Shown piece after piece: positions 22,101 to 34,249 of a stretch of 64,000 nt of DNA. This DNA is from Mansonella perstans (Eukaryota; Nematoda; Chromadorea; Rhabditida; Onchocercidae). Both the position numbers and the translations under genes were made by a program. The DNA lies in assembly GCA_037074765.1 (NCBI GenBank), contig JBAMDO010000152.1, positions 1-64,000 on the forward strand. The letters run 5' to 3'. The notes beneath the pieces were generated by a model. It was not told the origin of the DNA. It did not search any database and was given only the letters and a program-made list of their open reading frames with translations. Each line of letters opens with the position of its first letter. Positions within the stretch are counted from its first letter, which is position 1.

Positions 22101-25100
22101 TTGATCTGAATAAAAGTATGGCGAAGTTATTAGTTTTCACTGATAATGATTTTCTTTACTTTCATTTATTCTATCTTTACCTTACCATCGAATTTTTTAA
22201 TTTCATCGTTTTCAAAAGTTTTCTAAATGCTTGAAGTTTGACTTCAAAAAGATGAACATATGATAGGAATTAATTTCAATTCGGAGAAACTATGAAAATA
22301 ATAAGAGACATAGAGAATAACATTGCAACATTTGATTGAATTCACTTAATAATTAAATTATAATGTGGTGTAAATTTTTATGAATTGATGAACATATTCA
22401 TCATGAAGTTGTAAATATTCATTACATGGTGACAAAGAATTCGCACTGAATATTTCTGTTGATGCTAACATTTTTTGCTATTAATATTTTCTGATTAAAG
22501 AAATAAGCATTAGGAAGTAGCATTTTATCCTTCTTATCTTAATTGGTCCTCTTTGTTCATCATTTCAGGATTTTATTCCAGGCAGTAGAATAGTTGTAGA
22601 TTCAGAAGGCTCATTGAATTTAAGATAGTTGTTTGAAAATGGTAAATATATGAGAAAACAGTTTTTTTTTTTTTTTTTTATTTTACTAATTTATCACCAA
22701 TATCATCAATATTTTACTAATTTATTATCTTTCCTTATCAGTTATAACTTCCTTTTCTTTATATGCTTTTTTTTTTCACTCCCACAGTTACGTGTTCACT
22801 GTTTATGTCTATAGATTCGTATTGGGTGGCACGTAATATTTCACACTGTTTCATGTATTGTGATTGTTCAGTAGAATACATATACCATGATGGTCTATGG
22901 AATCAATAGTCCCAAAGAATTCAACGTTATCGTTTGGAATGTAGTGTACGAAGCTGTTGTCATGGAGTGATACTTAGTATTTCTCACTGCACATTTCCTG
23001 ATGGTATATAATCGTTATTGAAATGATCAGTATCAAACTTTAGTGCTATGCGTGTAAAATCACTTTTTAAAACGTACCAAACTTCCTCAATTGACGTAGT
23101 AATTTCATTAGCATTTATCAAATACACTTTCTCCTCTGCTAAATAAAATTCATTGTAGACTATGTAAAATTAATCTTACATTCTAAAAATGATACTTCTA
23201 AATTTCACCAATTAGCAAACGGATTCTCTATAAAAACGTAAAAACTTGCGCAAAGGTACGAAAACGTGATAGTCAATGAGATAGAGTTGTCAGATTATTA
23301 TATATGAATCATCATTATTCTGTAGTTGTACTAATATAATCGCATATTCACTATCGGATTTTGATTTTCTGGATATCTACTTTTTTTTTTTTTTTCTTAA
23401 ATTTCAATGGCCTTTAAAAAAATTATGGCAGGGATATTTTCTCGAAAGTTTTCACTAATTATATTTCTTGATAACTTCAATGATGATTCAGCATTTTTTT
23501 ATAATTTAAATTTTCTGCAGTTGCATTAGTAGGGGAAAAATTACACAATGCTTCATGCTGTTTTACTTCGATATCTGCTTGTAGAAACTATCCAAAAGTT
23601 TTTCTTGTTTTTTGCTCACATTCTATTATTAACTTTTTTCTTATATTAGTTGTTAGTTAAATATAGCAGCTATTTTAAAATTTCTTGTAAAATTCCAGTG
23701 TTTTCATTTTCATGCTTTAGATGCCTAAAGGGTTTTTAGTGAACTGCACTTTATGAAGATATTCACATTATTAATTTGAAAAGGAAATTAGTGAAGTGAA
23801 TAGAACTGTAATGAATATCTATAGCTTTCATCCAGATGAAACACAATTAAGTCAAGGAAATATGAGAATCTTACTTTTTTTTTTTCAACTGCATCTGAAA
23901 TTTAATGACATAATTTCAATTTTCGATTGATTGCTCAATTTAAATTGGAAAATTGATGAAATGTCTCAATTTTTTACTATTAACATTCCTGATTTCCTAT
24001 CCGATTCATATGTTTGCTATTTTGTGCAAATTGGGAATTTAAATTCAATTGAATGGATTGTAGAAATTTGTAGGATGAACTAATAATCTAAGTAATATTC
24101 ATTTTATTCGAAGTGTAGAAATAGAAAGAAGTATGAGATTGTTGTTGATGATTGATGAATATCTATGAGATAGCTTTCATGAAATTATGTACTAATAACT
24201 GATTTCATCTTATTTAATGTAAGCTAATGGTTGATAAATAACTGGACTTTAGAACATAATCCTGATTAAAGTTGAGCCTTTCAGTGAGCCTGTCTAGCTC
24301 CTATCACTCAATACTTCACTTTCTCCAGCATCCGCGCGTATATTATTATATTAAGTGCGAAACAAAATTGTTTCGTGTGGTGGTGTATGTGGTGTATCGG
24401 CACAAATAACATGTCTATGTCCGCCTGGTCATGTCGATCTCTGTGGACAGCATTGATGCACTGATAGATTAGTTAAATAGCAGCACTATCATCATCATCA
24501 TCAGTACGACGCTAAACATACATCTTGCTATTGTTGATGTGTTTCAAGCAATTTTAACATTTATATTATTGTCTTATTTTTGGTACGAAGATTTTTCTAC
24601 AGAAGTGAAGCAAGATTGAATACTTTTACCGACAAATAATTTTTCCGATAAGTTAACTTTTTTCGACAAGTTTAATTATATTTTAAATTAAAAATATTAC
24701 TGTGATGTTAGTTTTTTAAATTATCTATCTATATAATTGAATAAAGATGATGAATTAGATGTAGATGTATTCAACAGCATTGAATTTAGAAGATAATAAT
24801 GTCTCATATCTAACTATAAGTTAGATATATATATATATATGCGTATCATTTATCACATCATTCACTTGATATATTTAATGTAGAAATTTTATTTTTTTCC
24901 TCATTTTATAAGCTAAAAAATATGTGTAAATATGGTAATAAAATTACCAAATGAATGAAATCATGTATTAATTCTATTATATTAGCTTATTATGAGATAG
25001 GTTTTTGTTTTTCATATCTCTCAATTTAGGTTACAAATAATATTATATAAAAGAAGTTAACATCTTAAAGCGATAGATACTTTACAAAGCAAGCATATTT

Positions 25101-25777
25101 TCCAATAATAACAAGAAATCACCCTTATATTTATTAATGGTGATATGATGTATATTCGTGGATGACTTGAATACAAATCTGAAATCAACATTCAATGTAA
25201 TGGCTAATAGTGCCAATAAAGAATGTTTTCAGCAAGATTGGGATAAATTGGTCGACTAATTTGCTGAGACATAAAGGCAGATATCAGCGATAACTTTTTC
25301 CGTTATTTCTTTTCGATTTTGCCTTTCAATTCCGTTTTGCATTACTTGTCCCTTAATTTAATAACATACTTATTTGTCGTCTCAACTGGAAAAATCATCA
25401 ACAAATGTGTACTGCATAGTGCAACGAAATATTAAGTGAGATTTCAGTGTTATTTTATGAAATTTGATAAATTATCAAAAAGTAAGTAAGCAGAAGCAAA
25501 AGAGTAAGCAGCCTTTCATGGCAGCGGGTAAAAAAAAAAAAAAAAAAGAAAAACGATTTTTCAAATATTTAATTTTGAAGAAAGCTTATAGCAGCATTGA
25601 AGTAGCTGTTTGTGCCAAGTGTTGTTAGTTTGCTTTGCTTCTTTACTTGTTCCTTTCGCTGTATGCAATAAAGTGAACTAAATTGATTCTAACGCTTTGA
25701 AATGCTTTTTCTGCTGCGTAATAGAATTAAAACAATTCCGTAAAAACATATATCACGTTTTTTTTTGCCATTTTCAG
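19194..25777. other. 6.5-kb gene-poor region upstream of casein kinase 1 gamma
   Basis: No gene with recognisable exons. It contains a (CT)n run at 20145-20163, long T runs near 21190, 22660 and 23380, a TA run near 24825-24840, and a few GC-richer patches (21280-21480 and 24290-24540). One or more 5' exons of the casein kinase gene probably lie here, because the first recognised kinase exon begins with an acceptor and no in-frame ATG. Confidence 0.5.
20145..20163. repeat. (CT)n microsatellite
   Basis: An uninterrupted CT run of about nine units. Confidence 0.95.
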
Positions 25778-28700
25778 ACGGGTGCCAACTCAGCGTTCAT
25801 CAAAATTATCTGGAGCCGCAGGGCTATCTCCAGGCGGCGGCCAACATTTCGCTCGTATTTTGCAAATTTTAGAGGGTTTGTTAATCTTTTCAATATTTAA
25901 CACGAAATTCGTTAAAAGTTTACCAAATCTCTTATTTCCCATTTGTTGTTATGATGATCTGCTTTTGACTATTTATGTTGTCTCCCACAGAATTTGAGTT
26001 TGACTTTTTGTCATGGAGTACAAATGCGACGCTCTATTATTATCGAAAACAACCGAAACAAATAGAAAGATAATTGTGGGACTTGGATATGTCAGGTCAT
26101 CAAAGATTAATAGATCCGAATCATCTTTAGCAGCTTACTGAGATAAATTCACGACTTACATTTGGCAACATGTACTTCTTTTGTGAACATTGCATGAATA
26201 AAGACCAGTAAAATATCAGCATCTCAGAATGACGAGTTATGCAAAGTATTTGAGCAGTCATGAATTCATCAGTATCAACGATGTTGAAATTTTGGAGACA
26301 GTACTTATTAGTATTCATCTCATATATCTCGCTTTGTATACTTACAGGCAATAGTTCACAAGTAGCAGCGCAGTCATTTGGTATGACAAACGCACGTGGA
26401 CCAAATTCCTCTGCAACTCCAGCAGCAACTGCGTCATCAGGAGTTCTGATGGTGGGACCCAATTTCAAGGTAGGATTACATTTTAGACTTGATTTGAATC
26501 AATGCATAGTCAATGTTTTAACATTAAAATTAGGAGAAATAGTGTGTTTGAGATAAATGCAACGGAAAATCTTAAAAATTTTTGTCGACAAGATATTATG
26601 CAAGATTACATTATCTTACATGATTCTTTCGCGAAAGATATCATCTGGTGTTACAGTAAAATGTAAAATGCATGTGAGATATGTCTACTTACAATTGTTT
26701 CTGATGGTAAGATTGACTCATTTCAGGTAGGCAAGAAGATTGGATGCGGTAATTTTGGAGAACTGCGTCTAGGAAAGAATTTATATAACAATGAGCATGT
26801 AGCTATCAAATTAGAACCATTGAAAAGCAAAGCTCCTCAGCTTCATCTCGAATATCGTTTTTACAAACTACTTGGCCAACATGGTTCATTTTTTTCCATT
26901 ACTTTTTTGTTCAATTTACGAACCCAAGTTATTTAATGTTGACATATTCGTTTGTCATAGAGATATTTATCCTTAGAAATCTTAGAAGCATAGTCCTTCG
27001 CTTTAGATGGATTTCATTTTCCAAGTGGAAGATTTGAAAAAGAAGATGGCCCCTAAGTGTTTTGATATTTACAACCCTTGGATCTCGAAAAAAAAACTGT
27101 CAGGTGAGGATATTATTCATTATCCATTTTTAGGTTGGATAATCGAAATATGTAGGAATCCACGTTTCGATTTTATTTAGAGTTCCGCGTATTTACATTA
27201 TGCCATTTTGCAGAAGGACTACCGCAAGTACACTACTTTGGACCATGCGGGAAATACAATGCTTTGGTAATGGAATTATTAGGACATTCTTTAGAAGATC
27301 TCTTTGATTTGTGCGATCGGAAATTCTCGTTGAAAACTGTTGCTATGATTGCAATGCAGCTGGTATAGTCTTTTTAAAGCTTGAAGAATATTGTTAAATG
27401 CAGTTGCAACTTTTTCAGCTTTGTCTAATAGGTTGTTTGGAAAATCGAAGTTTCTTTGATAAACACATATTCATAGTTCCTTTAAGTTCGCATCAGTATA
27501 TCTGCTAATAATGAAAAACGTTAAGTTTCAGCTTCAATACCTTATAATACGATTATATATACTACAATAAGCTTAGTAATTTGGGAATAATTCAGCATCG
27601 CTATAACAATATATAACAGTGCTATAATAATGCTATAGCTATATCAGTATATTTCGATAGCATCTCAAGAAGTTAATTTCTCCATATATAATTCGAAATT
27701 GAAATATTTTTAGAATATTTTATAATTTTGGTTTACAGATGAGGCGTGTTGAATATGTACATATGAAGCATCTAATTTATCGAGATGTGAAGCCAGAAAA
27801 TTTCTTGATAGGGCGACATTCTACTAGAAAACAACACTTACTTCATATTATCGATTTTGGACTCGCAAAAGAGTACATCGACTGTGATACTGGTGAGTCT
27901 CTTGTGCATGCATAATCATGGTGTGCGAAGAATTTTACGGCGATCAAATAGAAGCAAAATTGATAGCAAAGTTCATTTCGGATTTTTTCATAAAATTTGA
28001 AGATATTTGAAAAAAGAAGTGAAACAATCAAAATCAATTACAGGTAAACACATTGCATACAGGGAACATAAGTCATTGACAGGCACGGCGAGGTACATGT
28101 CAATAAACACACATCTGGGTAAAGAACAAAGTAGAAGAGATGACTTGGAAGCACTTGGGCATATGTTCATGTATTTCCTGCGCGGTTCACTACCTTGGCA
28201 AGGTCTTAAGGCAGATACTCTCAAGGAACGGTACCAAAAGATTGGTGATACCAAACGAGCAACTCCAGTTGAAGTTCTTTGCGAGGGTTTTCCTGGTACT
28301 GTTTTTCACTGTATTTGCTGAGTTGATAGTGCTCTATCAGTTTTTCTCTCTGTGTCGCTCTAAAGAATCAGGGTTAGGCGTCTTCTATAGTTGTTACTTT
28401 TGAAGTCATTTCGTGGAAGTCAAACGATCATTTATTAACGCAGAATTTAAACATACTGGTAGCTCAAAGGCAAGATCAGATAAATTAACATAAACTGTAG
28501 TTATAGATGCAGCTCGATATAATAGAGCCTATCTTCGATATAAATAGAGTTTAGTATTTAATTTACAGTATCTTGGGAATTGTCATCATTAATGTCTACA
28601 GTAATTACACATTAATATCTACAGTAGTGCGATTACAGAGGAATTTGCTCAGTATTTACGATATGCACGTCGATTAGACTTTTTCGAAACGCCGGATTAC

Positions 28701-29668
28701 GAGTATTGTTATAATCTATTCAAGTCCGTGCTCGATAGGCTTGGTTATACATATGATTATGAGTTTGATTGGACAACAAAACTCAATCAAGCGGTATGTT
28801 TTTTATCGTGGGGACGAATCTGTAAAGGTAGAATTTCAACACCTGAGTTACATTTAAGGAATATCGTAGCTGCACTATTAATCAACAATTCATTTGGTTT
28901 TCGCTTCTCGAAATTTCTGATGCAAATTTTCGACGATAGAGTGGTAAAATCAAAAGAATAAAGGATAATATCGAGCAGTATCTTAGGAATATATTGTTTG
29001 CGACATTAGTAATATGAAATAGTTTTTAGTTTGGATGATTAATTAGGTCACCAATATTTTAGATACCTTTTTTTGCAGTCGACTCCTTCGGGTTCTCTTC
29101 ATGCCGGTGATGCACACAAAGGAGAGGGTAAACGCGCTGTTACTACGAAAGGGCGACAAAATGAAACCCTCAAACCATCCAATCAAGGAGCTGGACAGCA
29201 AGGTGGTGGTTTTGGTTCCACCCAAGTAGGTATTTTATGATTGCTACTGAATAAAGGAGTCTTTATTGTTGAGTTCTGTCAAGCTAAAAAAAGTGCAGTT
29301 CGAATTTCTAGTATCTAATTGCGACATAACATAGATTACTGTTTTGTTATCAATGTATTAAAAAATATAATTATGGAGGAAAATGTATTTTGGAGGTAAT
29401 TAATTCAAATGTGGGCGAAATGATGGACCAAAACGGTGGTCGGTCACAACATCCCGCCATGCATCTGGAAGATAATGATGAAGTGAAGTAAGTTGATTTT
29501 CCTACATTTATTGAATGAAGCACTTTCCTGGATCTGATCAGCAGAAAAAAGCGATGAAATTCGTAGTTAGCAGCAGGTAACATATCAGTGTAGTTTGTTT
29601 TTAAAAATTTATGGTTTAGATGTTGCTGCTTTCGGCGGCGAAGACGAAAAACTCCACAACAAAAATAA
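25778..29668 (+). CDS. CSNK1G: Casein kinase 1 gamma (plasma-membrane CK1)
   Basis: CK1 gamma is a membrane-anchored Ser/Thr kinase acting in Wnt/LRP6 signalling, vesicle traffic and, in C. elegans embryos, cortical polarity. Exons: 25778-25875, 26348-26469, 26727-26883, 27214-27362, 27739-27892, 28044-28295, 28639-28793, 29079-29225, 29396-29487, 29620-29668; all phases fit. The first in-frame ATG is at 26383, giving 413 residues; exon 25778-25875 is open in the same frame and resembles the vertebrate N-terminus (TQRSSKLSG), so an upstream ATG exon is likely. From 26383: glycine loop G35-C-G-N-F-G40, catalytic K57, HRD-equivalent Y-R-D147-V-K-P-E-N, D170-F-G, CK1 hallmark [20 protein letters not shown]. 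The C-terminus [12 protein letters not shown] matches the palmitoylated Cys cluster unique to the gamma class. Confidence 0.95.
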
Positions 29669-30924
29669 CAAGATTCCAATTATCTGAAGGAACGAGAAGG
29701 GCAGGGAAGTTATTGCAAGCCAGATCACATTTTTTTTACGACATACGCTGAAAGTTTAGCTTCCCTTATCTCCTGGTGATATTTTTTATTTTCTACCTTG
29801 AATTTCTTTCTTTTTTCTCAGTTACCGTCGTTATCATTTGTTTTTTTTATGTAGCTGCTTTTTAATATGCTTTGTCAGGATTTGTTTTCTCGCAGCCTTC
29901 GTCCTACTTCGGTTGTTTCTCATTCAGCATTTTTCCAACGAAACTAAATATTCGAAACGTAGTCTTGTGGAATTTTTTATACTGACTACTTTGTACGGAA
30001 TTCAAGAATGATTTACACTGGACGGGGCAATGTTCAGTTCCGTGTTATCGGAGCAATTGATACGAAGCGTTCCTAGTGTATGTATTCTTATTTTTGTACA
30101 TCATATGTTGTTTTTTGCTTCAAATTTTATGATTCTTGTTCACTTCGAAAATTTGTATATTTTAAATTTTGATTATTTGTTATTTCGTTTTACCAACGTC
30201 GCTGTTCATTTATTGTGCTTTGCTCGCATTTTTAATTGCTGGGGTTCCATAATCAAATAAGGAAGAAATCCGGTTGCATTAAACATTGGTCTCTAACCTC
30301 ATGCATTTTCCATTTCAAGCTCTGAAAATTTAAATTTTATAAATGATTCATCTTGGTATATACTATTTGTACTGAATTTAGATATGATGAATATCTACTT
30401 GATTATGGATTGAAGAAAAAATCTTTGAAAAATATTAGAAAAAAACTCTGTACATGTATAAATAAGTAGCAGGTAGTTGGTTCCTCGCATTCTTTCAGTA
30501 ATTCCATATATTGATAGCGCTACGCATTATAATCAATGAGATAATGCTTAAACAGTAATAGCGTAGGTATTCTTTTAGTGCTTGAACGTATCGTTTACGT
30601 TAATCAGCAAGTATCTCAGCTGCTCGACATAAGGTGGCTTCATATTGAGGGAAAGGTAAACGGAAAATGGGCATTCCATCAGTTAAGATGACCGCTGACC
30701 GCTGACCGCTGAATGGTTTACATGTACCCTATGAGTTCCATGAATAGGTGTTTTTGAAGAGGCATTAGGGATGAATGTAATTCGTTATTAAGTATAATTC
30801 TTCAGATTCTGTGAAGGATGAATTCATGATTGATTTTTAGTTATCATGGCATCAACATGAGTTGAGATGCAGTGAATGCAATAAAAGTTTTGAGGTTTTT
30901 GGATAAGAAAAAAGGAAACACTTT
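29669..30924. other. Intergenic region between CK1 gamma and EF-Tu
   Basis: Mostly T-rich, probably including the kinase 3' UTR. A 7-bp unit GACCGCT is repeated three times at about 30691-30712. No supported gene. Confidence 0.6.
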
Positions 30925-33478
30925 ATGGTTGTATATTGTCGGCTTGAACGATTCTCTTTATGTCGTCCTTCAATATCACTACTTTTCGCAAATGTCACAA
31001 GGAATGCTACAAATATAGCGACTACTGCCAAAAGTGTGAAGGAAAATTTAAATGTTGGTACAATAGGTCACGTGGATCACGGGAAAACCACTTTAACTGC
31101 TGCTATCACCAAAATTCTATCCATTAAAGGTGAATACTTCAGGTTTTTCGATTTCAAGTACTGATAGTCATTGATTGAATATCACGTTGTTCATAGTGTT
31201 GGAGGAGAAAAAAAAAAGCACGAAATTTTGTTGACTTTCGCATTTTATTAATAAACCAATCAAAAAATTTCTCTTTCATTCGTTTTTTGTATTTATAAAG
31301 GCTTTATCTTTTATAAGACTTTTATGAGTGAATAATAATAATTAGGCGATTTTCAGGAAAAACGAAATTTGTCAAATTTGAAGAAATTGATAAGGCAAAA
31401 GAGGAACAGAGACGAGGTATAACGATAAATATCGCACATATTGGTTATGAGAGTAATATACGGCGATATGCTCATACCGATTGTCCTGGACATAGCGATT
31501 TCATAAAAAATATGATTTGTGGTACAACACAGATGGATGTCGCCATTTTAGGTAATTTTTGACTTAGCCAAAATGGCCATCAGATATCAATAGCTGCTTA
31601 ATAAGGAATTATATTTTTTAAGATGCTGTTTACCTCATATTTTAGTGTGTATGATTTAGCATTAATCAGTACAAATAAAATTTCAAATGGATTGAAATTG
31701 GCAAATTGAAGCAACAGTGCAGATGCTTGGCAGATAGATCATTATTAAAGTATTTGTGAAAGTTCTGCATTAGGTCAATTTATTTTGGATTTTCAGTAAT
31801 TGCTGCGACCGATGGAGTTATGACACAAACAAAGGAGCATCTTTTATTAGCTAAACAAATTGGTGTTTCTAGCATAATTGTATTTATAAATAAAGTTGAT
31901 TTGGTTGATGATGACGTTGTTACACTAGTGGAGATTGAGGCACGTGAATTGCTAGAGCATCACGGTTACACAGGTCATTTTACAACATTTTTTTTTTTAA
32001 CTCTATCTCCACGAGAAGTATTTTTGTACGCTGCTATTATACTGAACAGAAAGTCAACAAAATTGCGAGGCAATTGTCTCAAAGGACGTCACCTGAATTG
32101 TCATATTTTTGATTGCAGATGAATCAGTTGTTGTGGTGAAAGGGTCGGCATTGCAAGCTTTGGAAAAAAATGATGAAAAATGCATTGAAGAGTTAATTTC
32201 GGCTTTGGATAAGATTCCTCTTCCAAAAAGACTACAAGTTGTTCATTTACATTTATAATATGTGAAATTAGAATTAGTAACTACATTGAGTGGAATTATA
32301 CAAAGTGAAATCAAAGAGCCGGAAATTTTATGTTTAGATAGAATATTTGCAATTTTTTTTGTTCTTTTTTGGAACAGTAAGGTAATTTCATGATTCCAAT
32401 TATTGTTCTGTTATGGGATGGACCATTTCTGATGCCTATCGCATCGCGAGTATCAATTACCGGAAGGGGAACTGTTGTCGTTGGAACGGTTCAGCAAGGA
32501 AAAGTCAAGAAAGGTGATAAAGTGGAGATCAAGGGCGAAGATCAGTGCGTCCATTCTGTTGTTTCGGATATACAAGTTTTTAAAAAAAGTGTCCCTGAAG
32601 TAAGCATTTGAATTTTATTATAATATGTCTAAAACTGAGCATACTGATAAGTTTTTGTCTGTTGTACTAGAAATATTTTCTACTCACAGTTCTCATTTTA
32701 AAAGGTAAATCTCTCTTGCAAAATAAGCACGAACATTTACAAATCAGGAGAACCCAACTGTTTGTTTTTTTCCTTTTCCTATTGTTCATATAAAACGCTT
32801 CAGACTACAGTATTAAAAAACTTGATAATTTGTTCAGGTTTATGCTGGAGATCATTGCGGTATTTTGTGTCGTGGTGTCAAAGCGAATGTAGTAAAGAGA
32901 GGTATGTGGCTAGGAGCAGTGGATACGATTATTACATCAAACTTCTTCAAAGTATTATTTTTTTTTGATTTGAAAGCTTACTAATGCTCGTGTAATTAAA
33001 ATAGTGTTCAGAAAAAAGAAAAAGTATCATTTATCTATTGACTTTTAGGTTGAGTTATATTTGTTATCTGAAAAAGAAGGTGGAAGGCATTTGGCAGTAC
33101 ATTCTGGCTTCACTGAAAAGATATTCTGTAGTACATGGGATCAGGTTTGTTTGTCCTTTTTTTTATTACCCATACACTTTTGTTTTGATATCCGTTCCTA
33201 ATCTGCAAACTTCTTGGCGCAATTAAACTACTTTTATTCAGGCTGGCCGCCTGCATCTCGAATCTGATATGTTAATGCCTGGAGAACATTGCACAGCTTA
33301 CCTGTTTCTAGTTAGCAAAATGCCTGTGAGACAATCATTGCCTTTTACAATACGAGAGGGCAGCAAGAAGACGATTGCTCGTGGCATAATTCGAGAAGTT
33401 TTGCCTCCAATTCATTTGAATTCCTTCAAGGATGTCAAAGAAAATGGAATTGAAAATTTTATTAGGCAACAGCAGTGA
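30925..33478 (+). CDS. tufm-2: Mitochondrial elongation factor EF-Tu (EF-Tu2 type)
   Basis: Delivers aminoacyl-tRNA to mitochondrial ribosomes. Exons: 30925-31129, 31357-31551, 31797-31973, 32119-32237, 32417-32599, 32838-32951, 33049-33144, 33242-33478; 441 residues. A basic N-terminus (about 1-40) fits a mitochondrial presequence. G motifs: GHVDHGKT (48-55), switch [16 protein letters not shown] (110-114, with catalytic H114), NKVD (165-168), GSAL (201-204). Domains 2 and 3 follow. Nematodes carry two mitochondrial EF-Tus for truncated tRNAs; EF-Tu1 has a C-terminal extension of over 50 residues. Here about 24 residues follow the end of domain 3, so EF-Tu2, which serves D-armless serine tRNAs, is the better match; synteny agrees. 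One odd point: exon 5 is preceded by GG, not AG, where the family alignment places the junction. Confidence 0.88.
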
Positions 33479-34249
33479 TGCTGCTTGTATTCTGTTACTA
33501 AACTATACAGCTGAAAAATGATAGGATTTATCTTCGGTCTTCGGCGATTCTGAAAATTTATCAAATCATGCCAAAGTTGTTTGAACTCCTACTATTGAAA
33601 TATTAAACAGAATTCATTTTTTGCGACAATCTTTGATAACCATTAGCTCATTTGTTGTTATGCAGTTATTACTTCAAAAATAGTTCAGCTTGTCTAAACA
33701 TCAAAACTATTTAGGATATGAATTGTATAAAAAGTCGTGTTTTTGGCATATTACTCTTTTCATCTTGGATATGAAAAATCTAAAGAGTTAGTCAATTGAC
33801 AGCTGATAACAATAATAATTTGAAAGTAAAGTAGATCGCTTTACCTTCAAATTAATTTTTCGAACTTTTAATATTAAAAGTTATAATATGTGTAATTTGA
33901 TTCAAATTTGTGCGAATGTCATATCATTATTAAGTTCGCATGAATAATTTGTTGGATTAATCATTACTGCGAAAATGGTTATATAACCAGTTATTTCAAA
34001 GTAGATTGAGAAAAAAAGAATGATGACTTAGTGCAACTATTTTGTGAATTATTCTTCAAATATCTTGTCCTAATTAGTAGTTTCTGTGATTTCAAACTAG
34101 AATGCTTCAGTGTATAGATTAATAAATTAAATTTAGTGTTCCGGAATTCCTCAACTAGTTTTCTTGATTTCAAGCTATAGGTATTTTTCATCGAGTTATT
34201 ATGATTTTTTATTTATAACTTCTGATTTTTTTTTTCCTTTTTTGTGAAA
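33479..34249. other. Intergenic region between EF-Tu2 and COG5
   Basis: 770 bp of A+T-rich DNA with several ATTCGAACTT-like and TTGTGCGAA motifs but no exon. COG5 starts at the ATG in a T-rich context without a nearby AG, so it probably has its own promoter. Confidence 0.6.

Noticed and set aside
30925..33478. Bacterial (Wolbachia-derived) origin for the EF-Tu gene
   Set aside because: The gene has seven introns, a presequence-like N-terminus and a metazoan mitochondrial-type domain 3, so it is a nuclear mitochondrial gene.
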